NCBI RefSeq assembly: GCF_002797915.1 | Contig: NZ_PGTY01000003.1 | Span: 186,001 to 250,000 of the forward strand | Reading direction: 5' to 3' | Origin: Yoonia maricola | Lineage (GTDB): Bacteria > Pseudomonadota > Alphaproteobacteria > Rhodobacterales > Rhodobacteraceae | DNA: 64,000 nt | In this document: positions 43,162 to 51,545 of the stretch, piece by piece | Layout of the letters: every line of letters begins with the position of its first letter | Numbering within the stretch: position 1 is the stretch's first letter | Made by a program: the position numbers and the translations under genes | The notes under the pieces: model-generated | The model's database searches: none | Told to the model about the DNA's origin: nothing | What the model saw: the letters and a program-made list of their open reading frames with translations, nothing else

Positions 43162-44418
43162 ATGCATTCCATTTTGAAGACGTCGCTTGCGGCGTTGGTT
43201 GCTGCTGGCGTTACCGCGTCATCCGCTGCTGCCCAAGATCTATCGGGCGAGCTCAACATTATCTCTGACATGTCAAACCCTGCGCCACGCGCCGTGATGG
43301 AAGGGCTTGCCGCTGACTTTGATGCGTTGCACCCCGATCTTGAGGTCAACCTGACAATCGTGGACCGCGAAGCCTGGAAGACACAGATCCGCAACGCGCT
43401 GGGTGCAAACCCACCGGATGTTGTGAACTGGTATGCGGCCAACCGCATGCGTCCTTATGTTGACGCTGGCCTTTTCGCCGATATTTCTGATCTCTGGGCC
43501 GAACCAGAGTTCGAAGCGCTGGCTTCAACCAAAGGTGCGATGACGCTGGACGATGCGCAGTGGGGTGTGCCGTATACATACTACCAATGGGGCGTTTACT
43601 ACCGCAAAGACATCTTTGACCAATATGGTCTGACCGAGCCTTCCAACTGGGAAGAAGAACTGGCGAACTGCCAGACCCTGCTGGACAACGGCGTAAAGTG
43701 CTACACGATCGGTACCAAGTTCCTTTGGACGGCAGGTGGCTGGTTTGACTACATCAACTCGCGCACAAACGGCTATGACTTCCACATCGCCTTGGCCCGT
43801 GGCGAAGTTGAGTGGACCGATGACCGCGTGCGTCAGACCTTCGCCAACTGGCGTCAGCTGATCGACATGGGTGCGTTCATTGACGACCACCAGACGTACA
43901 GCTGGCAGGAAGCGTTACCATTCATGGTCAATGGCGAAGCTGCTTCGTACCTGATGGGTAACTTCGCGGTCGCCGCCATGCGTGACGGTGGTTTGACCGA
44001 CGATCAATTGGACTTCTATCAGTTCCCGGTCATCAACGCAGACGTTGATTTTGCGGAAGACGCACCAACAGATACGTTCCATATCGCATCTGGCGCACAA
44101 AACATGGACGCCGCGAAAGAGTTCCTGCGTTTCGTGACATCCGCTGAAGTGCAAACAGCGATCAACGGCGGCGATGCCTTGGGTCAACTGCCTGTAAACG
44201 CCAATGCATCTATTGATGACGATAAGTTCCTTGCGCAGGGGTTTGACATGCTGTCGAACAATGCAGGCGGCGGCATCATGCAGTTCTTTGACCGTGATTT
44301 TGATGCAGAAATGGCGTCCGTCGGCATGGAAGGCCTGCAAGAGTTCATGGTGTTCCCGGACAATCTGGACGACATCCTGGCGCGCCTCGAAGAGACACGT
44401 CAGCGTATCTATCAATAA
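43162..44418 (+). CDS. Galactoside ABC transporter substrate-binding protein
   Basis: A 418-residue extracellular binding protein (family 1) with a signal peptide (MHSILKTSLAALVAAGVTASSAAA, cleaved before QDLSGELN). Sequence blocks NIISDMSNPAPRAVMEGLAADFDALHPDLEVNLTIVDREAWKTQIRNAL and MGNFAVAAMRDGGLTDDQLDFYQFPVI fit oligosaccharide-binding proteins. Linked alpha- and beta-galactosidase genes suggest that the ligand is a galactoside. GGGAGGAAACC directly before the ATG at 43162 fixes the start; the long upstream frame is not used. Confidence 0.88.
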   Translation: MHSILKTSLAALVAAGVTASSAAAQDLSGELNIISDMSNPAPRAVMEGLAADFDALHPDLEVNLTIVDREAWKTQIRNALGANPPDVVNWYAANRMRPYVDAGLFADISDLWAEPEFEALASTKGAMTLDDAQWGVPYTYYQWGVYYRKDIFDQYGLTEPSNWEEELANCQTLLDNGVKCYTIGTKFLWTAGGWFDYINSRTNGYDFHIALARGEVEWTDDRVRQTFANWRQLIDMGAFIDDHQTYSWQEALPFMVNGEAASYLMGNFAVAAMRDGGLTDDQLDFYQFPVINADVDFAEDAPTDTFHIASGAQNMDAAKEFLRFVTSAEVQTAINGGDALGQLPVNANASIDDDKFLAQGFDMLSNNAGGGIMQFFDRDFDAEMASVGMEGLQEFMVFPDNLDDILARLEETRQRIYQ

Positions 44419-44426
44419 CCCAAACA

Positions 44427-44452
44427 GTAAGGTGGGTTAAAACCCACCTTAC
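44427..44452. repeat. Palindromic repeat between binding protein and permease genes
   Basis: A perfect 12-bp inverted repeat, GTAAGGTGGGTT at 44427-44438 and AACCCACCTTAC at 44441-44452, separated by AA. It is 8 bp after the binding-protein stop codon. It belongs to the same family as the units at 21011 and 57002. In mRNA it forms a strong hairpin that could favour higher levels of the binding protein than of the permeases. Confidence 0.8.
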
Positions 44453-44551
44453 ATGCCTATCCGTACCGCGGGTGGGCAACACGACCCACAGCCCATCCGC
44501 AAATCTGACCTGAGATTTTCGCATGTGCTGTCCGCAGGAGACAAGAAGGTC

Positions 44552-45478
44552 ATGGCATCTGCCGATACCAACCGAAGCTGGTACAAACGCAACGAGATTG
44601 CTGTCACACCGTGGCTGTTCTTGTTACCCGCGATGATTTTCTTTGCGGTCTACGTCATCATCCCAATCGGGCAGTCGTTCTGGATTTCGTTCCACGAATG
44701 GGATGGCTTAGGCGAAAAAACTTGGGTCGGCACGGCCAACTACGAGCGCCTGCTCGGCTGGGGCGATCAGAACATGGATCGCAAGTTTCAGGTCTCCTTC
44801 TGGAACAACCTCAAATGGCTGGTGCTCTATCTGCTGGCCATCCCTGCTGGGCTATTTATTGCGCTGTTCCTAAATCAAACGGTGACGGGCATCCGCTTTT
44901 ACAAGTCGATGTTCTTCTTCCCCTTCGTGATCAGCCAAGTCGTTGTTGGGTTGGTGTTCAGCTGGTTCTACCTGCCGCGCGAAGGCTTATTGAATGCTAT
45001 TCTCGGCGTATTCGGCGCGGGTCCTGTGAACATCTTGGGCGATCCGACACTGGCCACTTACGGGATCATCGCAGCGGGCCTATGGCCGCAGACCGCATAT
45101 TGCATGATCCTCTATCTCACTGGCCTGAACGCAGTTGACCCCGAACAGGTAGAGGCGGCGCGTCTGGATGGTGCAAAGGGCCACAAAATGCTGTGGTACG
45201 TCATCCTGCCGCAACTCAAGCCTGCAACCTTCATCGCTTTCGTGGTGACCATCATCGGCGCATTGCGATCCTTTGACCTGATCAGCGTAATGACCAACGG
45301 GGGGCCGTTCGGGTCAACCCGCGTCTTATCATTCTATATGTTCGAAGAGTCTCTGTCGGAGTTTGGTTTTCGCATGGGTTTTGGCGCGGCCATCGCCGTG
45401 GTCCTGTTCTTCATCATGCTCGGGTTTATCACCTACTTTCTCTACGCGATGTACCGTGAAGAAAAGGGAGCGCATTAA
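44552..45478 (+). CDS. Galactoside ABC transporter permease 1 (MalF/UgpA type)
   Basis: A 308-residue permease with six helices: ITPWLFLLPAMIFFAVYVIIPIG-like first segment, then a core. The EAA loop is EQVEAARLDGAKGHKMLWYVILPQLKP (about residue 200). ISVMTNGGPFGST is typical of sugar permeases. The start MASADTNRSWYKRNEIAVTPWLF at 44552 is supported by AGGAGACAAGAAGG upstream; an in-frame ATG at 44453 lies inside the repeat region and is rejected. It overlaps the next permease by 1 bp. Confidence 0.9.
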   Translation: MASADTNRSWYKRNEIAVTPWLFLLPAMIFFAVYVIIPIGQSFWISFHEWDGLGEKTWVGTANYERLLGWGDQNMDRKFQVSFWNNLKWLVLYLLAIPAGLFIALFLNQTVTGIRFYKSMFFFPFVISQVVVGLVFSWFYLPREGLLNAILGVFGAGPVNILGDPTLATYGIIAAGLWPQTAYCMILYLTGLNAVDPEQVEAARLDGAKGHKMLWYVILPQLKPATFIAFVVTIIGALRSFDLISVMTNGGPFGSTRVLSFYMFEESLSEFGFRMGFGAAIAVVLFFIMLGFITYFLYAMYREEKGAH

Positions 45479-46326
45479 TGTTTCCGACACCTATCGCAAA
45501 GACCTCACGAACCTGGCAAATCTCTTATCAAATCCTCGTACCCTTGGTTATGTTAATCTGGCTGTTACCGCTGCTTGCTGTGGCCAACTTCTCAGTCAAG
45601 CCAGAGGCCGATTTCGTCAACGGAAACTACTGGGGTATCCCCAGTAGTTTCGACGCTATCTCGAACTACGGGAAGGTGTTCTTTGAATCGAATATGCCGC
45701 GTTATCTGTTTAACTCTTTGCTGATCACAATCCCGACCGTCATTGGTGCTGTTGCTTTATCCTGCATGGCGGGGTTTGCACTGGGCGTTTACAAGTTCAA
45801 AGGCAATTTGCTGATCTTTTTCATCTTCATTGCCGGTAACTTTGTACCCTTCCAGATCCTCATGGTGCCGGTGCGTGATCTGACCGTTAGCATGAACCTT
45901 TATGACACGAAGACCGGGTTGGTCCTTTTCCATATCGCCTTCCAAACCGGGTTTTGCACGCTGTTCATGCGCAACTTCATCCGTGCTCTGCCCTTCCCGT
46001 TGATCGAGGCGGCCCGGGTTGAGGGCATCGCGGAGTGGCGTATCTTCCTTTATGTCGTATTGCCCTTGATGAAGCCCGCATTGGCCGCCCTCGCTGTGCT
46101 GATTTTTACGTTCATCTGGAACGATTACTTCTGGGCCGTTGTCTTAACCCAAGGACCAGATGCGCAACCTGTCACCGCCGGGATCACCGAGTTTAACTCG
46201 CAGTTCCGCGCCGCCTATCACCTGATGAGCGCAGGATCGATCGTCGCAGCCTTACCGCCGGTCATCATGTTCTTTTTGATGCAGAAACACTTTATCGCGG
46301 GCCTCACCCTCGGAGCTGTAAAGTAG
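45478..46326 (+). CDS. Galactoside ABC transporter permease 2 (MalG/UgpE type)
   Basis: A 282-residue permease with six helices. The EAA loop is LIEAARVEGIAEWRIFLYVVLPLMKPALAAL (about residue 175), and it ends with the usual PPVIMFFLMQKHFIAGLTLGAVK of carbohydrate permeases. TAATG overlaps the first permease stop, and the alpha-galactosidase gene follows after 6 bp. With the first permease, the ATPase at 41131-42192 and the binding protein it forms a CUT1-type importer. Confidence 0.9.
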   Translation: MFPTPIAKTSRTWQISYQILVPLVMLIWLLPLLAVANFSVKPEADFVNGNYWGIPSSFDAISNYGKVFFESNMPRYLFNSLLITIPTVIGAVALSCMAGFALGVYKFKGNLLIFFIFIAGNFVPFQILMVPVRDLTVSMNLYDTKTGLVLFHIAFQTGFCTLFMRNFIRALPFPLIEAARVEGIAEWRIFLYVVLPLMKPALAALAVLIFTFIWNDYFWAVVLTQGPDAQPVTAGITEFNSQFRAAYHLMSAGSIVAALPPVIMFFLMQKHFIAGLTLGAVK

Positions 46327-46332
46327 ACGACC

Positions 46333-48414
46333 ATGAACAGAACCTATCGTATCGACGATGGCCGCCAGACCCTTGTTTTGGCGGCACGCAATGACCGTCT
46401 GCCGGAGGTGGTGTATTGGGGCGCGCTGCTGCAGGAGGATGAGAACCTCGACACGTTGTATGCCGCACATGCAATTGACGTGACAGGCGGGATGCTGGAC
46501 GAAAATCCAGACCTGTCAGTTTGTCCCGAGGCCACGCGCAGCTTTCCCGGCCAACCCGGGCTGATCGTGCGCGACAACGACGGCACACCGCTCTTACCGA
46601 AGTTCTGTTTTGAGAGCTTTGAACAGAACGGTACGCTGGAACTGACATACGCGGACAAAGACAACGGGCTGACCCTCACAGTCAGTTTCATCAGTGACCC
46701 TGACACGCACATCATCACCTGCCAAACGACATTAGACGCAACCCGTCCCGTGCACCTGCATTGGCTTGCCGCACCCGTGCTTCCGGGACCGCAGCAATCG
46801 GACGAGATGATTGATGTTTCAGGCCGATGGTGTGGTGAATTCCAGCTGTCGCGTACCGCTTGGGCCCCCGGCATGCGCTACCGCGAAAACCGCACGGGAC
46901 GCACGGGGCATGAACATTTTCCGGGCTTGATTGTCCCCTGTCGCGGAGCCACCAACACCGAAGGCGAAGCTTATGCCTTCCACTATGGCTGGTCTGGTGG
47001 TCACAAAATGATCGCTGAAGAACTTCAAGATGGTCGCCGCCAAATCCAATGGGGGCATGCCGCGCGGATGGAAACGGAAGCCGCAACCCAGTTCAAGACA
47101 GCACCACTTTATATCTCATACTCGAACACTGGCCTGAATGGTTGTGCTGTCGCATTCCAGCGCCACCTGCGCGACCGGATCGTGACATGGCCCAAACCTA
47201 ATGCGCCCCGCCCAGTGCACTATAATTGTTGGGAAGCGGTCTATTTCGATCATAAACTGCCCGTTCTCCAAGACATCGCAGATCGCGCTGCAGCGCTCGG
47301 AGCAGAACGCTTTGTGCTCGACGACGGCTGGTTCGGCAATCGTGACGACGACACCCGCAGCCTGTCGGATTGGACCGTCGACCCACGAAAATACCCCGAT
47401 GGCTTGCACCCGCTGATCGAGCATGTACATGGGCTGGGCATGACCTTTGGCATCTGGTTCGAGCCAGAGATGATTAACGAAGACAGCGACATTCACCGGG
47501 CCAACCCGCATTGGGTATTTGGCGCCGAAGATCAAACGCTGGGCCGCCAGCAAAAGGCGCTGAATATGGCGCTGCCCGAGGTCCGTGATTTCCTTTATGA
47601 ACGCATGTCTGCGATCTTGCGCGACCATCATGTCGACTATATCAAGTGGGACCACAACCGCGTGTTACCCATGCCGGATGCATCGCAAACACGCGGCTCA
47701 TACGCATTGATCGACCGACTGCGTGCTGATTTCCCGCATGTGGAAATCGAAAGCTGCGCGTCAGGCGGGGGCCGCATTGATTTCGGCATCCTAGGGCGCA
47801 CGCAGCGGGTCTGGCTTTCGGACAGCAATGACGCGCTCGAGCGGCTGCGCATTCAACATGATGCTGCCCTTTTCCTGCCCCTCTCGGTGACCGGCAGCCA
47901 TGTCGGGCCGCGTCATTGCCACACCTCTGGCCGCACGCTTGATATGTCGTTCCGCGCATGGGTTGCAGCCCAGCGCCACATGGGGTTCGAAATGGATCCG
48001 CGTGAACTGGATGAAACAGAGGCTGCAACGCTGAAAGAGGTCACAAGCTGGTGGAAACACAACCGCGACTGGATGCAGACTGCCGACATCCTGCGTCTTG
48101 ATAGCGCAGACCCGGCGGTGATTGCAGAACAGCAATTGGCACGCGATAAGGATCGCTTTGTTGTCTTCGCAGGCAAGGCCGCCACCAGCGCACAAATCGT
48201 GCCAAGGCCGTTACGCCTGACCGGGCTGGAACAGGCGGCAACCTATCGGATTGACCTGATCAACCGCGCGTCCCTGCACCACCTGTCACGCGGCATCACT
48301 GCGTTGAAAGAAGACGCGCTGGAGCTGTCGGGCAACTACCTGATGCACCACGGTGTCACGCTACCGTGGTCCTTCCCGGAACGGATGTGGGTGTTAGAGG
48401 GGACACGTCTATGA
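46333..48414 (+). CDS. Alpha-galactosidase (GH36)
   Basis: A 693-residue glycoside hydrolase family 36 protein without a signal peptide, so it acts on imported substrate in the cytosol. The catalytic barrel has VLDDGWFGNRDDDTRSLSDW (about residue 330), GIWFEPEMINEDS (about 375), the nucleophile Asp in DYIKWDHNR (about 440), the ESCASGGGRIDFG substrate loop (about 475) and the acid/base Asp in VWLSDSND (about 497). It removes alpha-linked galactose from melibiose-like sugars, possibly including floridoside in marine settings. It overlaps the dehydrogenase gene by 4 bp. Confidence 0.93.
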   Translation: MNRTYRIDDGRQTLVLAARNDRLPEVVYWGALLQEDENLDTLYAAHAIDVTGGMLDENPDLSVCPEATRSFPGQPGLIVRDNDGTPLLPKFCFESFEQNGTLELTYADKDNGLTLTVSFISDPDTHIITCQTTLDATRPVHLHWLAAPVLPGPQQSDEMIDVSGRWCGEFQLSRTAWAPGMRYRENRTGRTGHEHFPGLIVPCRGATNTEGEAYAFHYGWSGGHKMIAEELQDGRRQIQWGHAARMETEAATQFKTAPLYISYSNTGLNGCAVAFQRHLRDRIVTWPKPNAPRPVHYNCWEAVYFDHKLPVLQDIADRAAALGAERFVLDDGWFGNRDDDTRSLSDWTVDPRKYPDGLHPLIEHVHGLGMTFGIWFEPEMINEDSDIHRANPHWVFGAEDQTLGRQQKALNMALPEVRDFLYERMSAILRDHHVDYIKWDHNRVLPMPDASQTRGSYALIDRLRADFPHVEIESCASGGGRIDFGILGRTQRVWLSDSNDALERLRIQHDAALFLPLSVTGSHVGPRHCHTSGRTLDMSFRAWVAAQRHMGFEMDPRELDETEAATLKEVTSWWKHNRDWMQTADILRLDSADPAVIAEQQLARDKDRFVVFAGKAATSAQIVPRPLRLTGLEQAATYRIDLINRASLHHLSRGITALKEDALELSGNYLMHHGVTLPWSFPERMWVLEGTRL

Positions 48415-49169
48415 ACGCAACCTTTCATGATCTCAACGGGGCCTCAGTCTTTATTACTGGTGGGGGGAGCGGCATCGGCGCTGCACTGACCGAAGGGTTC
48501 GTCGCGCAAGGTGCTAAAGTCGCCTTTGTCGACAAGTTGGACGCTGCGGCGCTTGTGACAGAAATGGAAACAAAACACGGCACAGCCCCGCTGTTCATCC
48601 AAGGTGACATCACTGACACCAAGACACTGCAAGCGGCTATCACGCAGGCAGCCGATGCGCATGGCCCACTGAACGTGTTGGTCAACAACGCCGCAAACGA
48701 TATGCGCTATGACGCAGTGGACATCACCGAAGACATCTGGGATGCCCAGCAAGCCATTAACTTCAAAGCCTATTTCTTTGCCTGCCAAAAAGCAGCAGAG
48801 GTCATGGCACCCAAGGGGTCTATCATCAACTATTCCTCAATCACCTATATGATGGGACTCGCAGGGATGACACCCTATGTCAGCGCCAACGCCGGGATCA
48901 TGGGTATGACCCGCGCGCTGGCGCGTGAGTGGGGCCCAAAGGGCATCCGCGTCAATGCGATCGCCCCGGGCTGGGTACTGACGGAAAAACAGGAAAAGAT
49001 GTGGGCGACGCCCGAAGCCAAAGCAGCCTTCTTGCAAAAACAGTGCCTGCAAGAGTTCATGCAACCAGATGATATGGTCGGTGGAACGCTGTTTCTGGCG
49101 TCCTCGGCATCGGCAATGATCACAGGGCAGACCATCGCAATAGATGCAGGCGTGGTGGGCACAGGATGA
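48411..49169 (+). CDS. SDR sugar dehydrogenase (probable galactose 1-dehydrogenase) with Lys-to-Asn active-site change
   Basis: A 252-residue classical SDR resembling, from memory, Caulobacter XylB-type D-xylose dehydrogenase. The cofactor motif TGGGSGIGAAL (about residue 13), NNAAND and the catalytic Ser in INYSSITYMMG are present. In place of Y-x3-K it reads Y-V-S-A-N (about residue 155), so the usual catalytic Lys is Asn. That may be a property of a subfamily or may mean altered activity. In the operon it would oxidise D-galactose to galactono-lactone. It overlaps alpha-galactosidase and dgoK by 4 bp each. The start at 48411 is set by the ATGA overlap. Confidence 0.75.
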   Translation: MNATFHDLNGASVFITGGGSGIGAALTEGFVAQGAKVAFVDKLDAAALVTEMETKHGTAPLFIQGDITDTKTLQAAITQAADAHGPLNVLVNNAANDMRYDAVDITEDIWDAQQAINFKAYFFACQKAAEVMAPKGSIINYSSITYMMGLAGMTPYVSANAGIMGMTRALAREWGPKGIRVNAIAPGWVLTEKQEKMWATPEAKAAFLQKQCLQEFMQPDDMVGGTLFLASSASAMITGQTIAIDAGVVGTG

Positions 49170-50071
49170 CGGATACGAACATCAAAGCTGGCTGGATCGC
49201 CGTCGATTGGGGCACTAGCAACATGCGCGCTTGGGCCATGTCAGCATCAGGCACGGTATTGGCCGAGGCTAGATCGGATCAAGGCATGGGGCAGCTGTCG
49301 CCAGACGCATTTGAACCGGCTCTTTTGGCGGCTATCGGCGATTGGATCGCGGGGCCCACAACGGTGATCGCTTGCGGCATGGTCGGCTCTCGGCAGGGTT
49401 GGATTGAAGCACCATATGCCTCCGTACCTTGCACGACCTTGCCAGAGCGTTTGGTGATCGCCCCGACAACCCATCCTGATCTGACCGTCCACGTCATTCC
49501 TGGCATCAAGCAGACCCAACCCGCTGATGTGATGCGCGGCGAAGAAACCCAGATCAGCGGCTTTTTGGCGCGCAATCCGGGTTGGGACGGCGTCATCTGC
49601 CTGCCCGGCACCCACACCAAATGGGTGCATATCAGTGCAGATGAGGTGGTCAGCTTTCAAACATTCATGACCGGCGAATTGTTCGACACAATCTCCAAGC
49701 AAACAGTGCTACGCCACGCCATTGCCGCAGACGGATGGGATGATGCCGCCTTTGCAGAAGGGCTAGACCAGAGCCTGTCACGCCCCGAACGGTTGGCAGC
49801 ACGGCTGTTTTCCCTGCGGGCCAATAGCCTGCTCAATGGGCTCTCAGGTGATGCCGCTCGCGCGCAACTGTCTGGCCTTCTTATCGGGGCAGAACTGGTC
49901 GCGGCGAAACCCTATTGGCTGGGCCAGCAGATTGCCGTGATTGGTGAGAGCAGGCTATCAACGCTTTACATCAAAGCCCTCGCATCCCAAGCCGTACCTG
50001 CAACGCAGGTGAACGCCGCTGCGACAACGCTTGCCGGGCTTACGGCCGCCTACAAGCGCCTGAAAGGATAA
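49166..50071 (+). CDS. dgoK: 2-dehydro-3-deoxygalactonokinase
   Basis: A 301-residue ASKHA-fold kinase of the DgoK family: VDWGTSNMRAWAMSASG at the N-terminus, ACGMVGSRQGWIEAPY (about residue 70), DVMRGEETQISGFLARNPG (about 110) and VICLPGTHTKWVHI...FQTFMTGELFDTI (about 145). It phosphorylates 2-dehydro-3-deoxy-D-galactonate (KDGal) at C6 in the De Ley-Doudoroff pathway. It overlaps the SDR gene by 4 bp and is 3 bp from the aldolase gene. Confidence 0.93.
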   Translation: MTDTNIKAGWIAVDWGTSNMRAWAMSASGTVLAEARSDQGMGQLSPDAFEPALLAAIGDWIAGPTTVIACGMVGSRQGWIEAPYASVPCTTLPERLVIAPTTHPDLTVHVIPGIKQTQPADVMRGEETQISGFLARNPGWDGVICLPGTHTKWVHISADEVVSFQTFMTGELFDTISKQTVLRHAIAADGWDDAAFAEGLDQSLSRPERLAARLFSLRANSLLNGLSGDAARAQLSGLLIGAELVAAKPYWLGQQIAVIGESRLSTLYIKALASQAVPATQVNAAATTLAGLTAAYKRLKG

Positions 50072-50074
50072 ACC

Positions 50075-50680
50075 ATGGACCGTCCATTGATCGCCATTTT
50101 GCGCGGTGTTACGCCAACGGAAGCTGCGCCAATGGCCGCAGCCCTGATCGACGCGGGCATCACCAAGATCGAGGTTCCGCTGAATTCACCTGATCCATTC
50201 AGTAGCATTATGGCAATGGCCGATGCACACGGCACGGATGCACTGATTGGTGCAGGTACTGTTCTGTCCACCGATGATGTCGGACGCGTGGCACAAGCCG
50301 GTGGTAAGTTGATCGTGTCGCCAAACTGCGACCAACGCGTGATTGTCGCAACCAAGACGGCCGGAATGGAAAGCTGGCCGGGCGTGATGACACCGACTGA
50401 GTGTTTTACAGCCCTCAAAGCAGGCGCGGACGGTCTAAAAATTTTTCCTGCCAGCCTGATTGGCCCTGACGGGATCAAGGCCATCCGTGCGGTTCTGCCG
50501 CCTGACACTCAGGTCTATGCCGTGGGCGGCGCGGGCGCGGATAATTTTGCGGCGTGGATGGCGGCCACTGCAGATGGGTTCGGGATCGGGTCTGCCCTTT
50601 ACAAACCGGGACTTTCCGTCGCCGAGGTCGCGGCGCGCACCCGCGATATCGTTGCCGCCTTTGATGAGGCCGCGTTATGA
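50075..50680 (+). CDS. dgoA: 2-dehydro-3-deoxy-6-phosphogalactonate aldolase
   Basis: A 201-residue class I aldolase of the KDPG/KDPGal family: [35 protein letters not shown] at the N-terminus, [29 protein letters not shown] (about residue 65) and the Schiff-base lysine in [12 protein letters not shown] (about 120). The EVPLNSPDP motif favours KDPGal over KDPG aldolase. It yields pyruvate and glyceraldehyde 3-phosphate. It overlaps the lactonase gene by 4 bp. Confidence 0.92.
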   Translation: MDRPLIAILRGVTPTEAAPMAAALIDAGITKIEVPLNSPDPFSSIMAMADAHGTDALIGAGTVLSTDDVGRVAQAGGKLIVSPNCDQRVIVATKTAGMESWPGVMTPTECFTALKAGADGLKIFPASLIGPDGIKAIRAVLPPDTQVYAVGGAGADNFAAWMAATADGFGIGSALYKPGLSVAEVAARTRDIVAAFDEAAL

Positions 50681-51498
50681 TTTTTGATGATACGCAATGC
50701 CAATTGGGCGAAGGGCCGCTCTGGCACCCATTGCGCAAGCAATTGTTCTGGTTCGATATTCTGGGAAAACGCCTGCACACAAAAGGCCAACACTGGCAAT
50801 TTGATGACTACGTCAGCGCCGCTGGGTGGACCTCTGAAACGACCTTGATGGTCGCGACAAGTGACGCGCTACGGCACTTCGATATCACAACCGGGGACCA
50901 TCATGTCATCACCCCGCTTGAGGCAGACAACAACGTAACCCGCTCTAACGACGGGCGGGCGGACCCGCAGGGTGGCTTTTGGATCGGAACCATGGGGATC
51001 AACGCCGAGGATGGCGCAGGTGCCATCTATCGCTACTACAAAGGTGAACTCCGCCAGCTTTTTGCGCCGATCACGATCTCAAATGCGATCTGCTTTGCAC
51101 CCGACGGCAAGACCGCCTATTTCACCGACACACCAACACAGCAAATCATGCGTGTCGCACTCGACGCCGAAGGATGGCCTGCGGACGCACCCGCCCTGCA
51201 CATCGACCTGCACGGCACGGACTTCCGCCCGGATGGTGCCGTGGTGGATGCAGTAGGCAACCTATGGAACGCACAATGGGGCGTTGGCCGCGCCGCCGGA
51301 TATACCCCGGACGGCAAATTCATCGAAAGCTTCGCCTTTGACGCATTTCAAACATCCTGCCCTGCCTTCGGTGGCGATGATCTAAAAACACTGTTCTGCA
51401 CCAGTGCTGCGGTAGGGCGTACGGGTGACCAGCAGGGCAAGACATTTGCCACACCAACACACTACACCGGCCAGTCAGAGCACCGGGTCGTTCTTTGA
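50677..51498 (+). CDS. SMP-30/gluconolactonase family lactonase (probable galactonolactonase)
   Basis: A 273-residue six-bladed beta-propeller of the SMP-30/Gnl/LRE family: [12 protein letters not shown] with the metal-binding Glu at the start, [22 protein letters not shown] (about residue 88), [15 protein letters not shown] (about 137) and [17 protein letters not shown] (about 187, metal Asp). It probably opens the galactono-lactone made by the SDR dehydrogenase to galactonate. It overlaps dgoA by 4 bp. Substrate is inferred from the operon. Confidence 0.87.
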   Translation: MIFDDTQCQLGEGPLWHPLRKQLFWFDILGKRLHTKGQHWQFDDYVSAAGWTSETTLMVATSDALRHFDITTGDHHVITPLEADNNVTRSNDGRADPQGGFWIGTMGINAEDGAGAIYRYYKGELRQLFAPITISNAICFAPDGKTAYFTDTPTQQIMRVALDAEGWPADAPALHIDLHGTDFRPDGAVVDAVGNLWNAQWGVGRAAGYTPDGKFIESFAFDAFQTSCPAFGGDDLKTLFCTSAAVGRTGDQQGKTFATPTHYTGQSEHRVVL

Positions 51499-51545
51499 CC
51501 GACCGCTCCTTTCATCTTGGTCAATATACTCAAAAGGGCCCAGCC

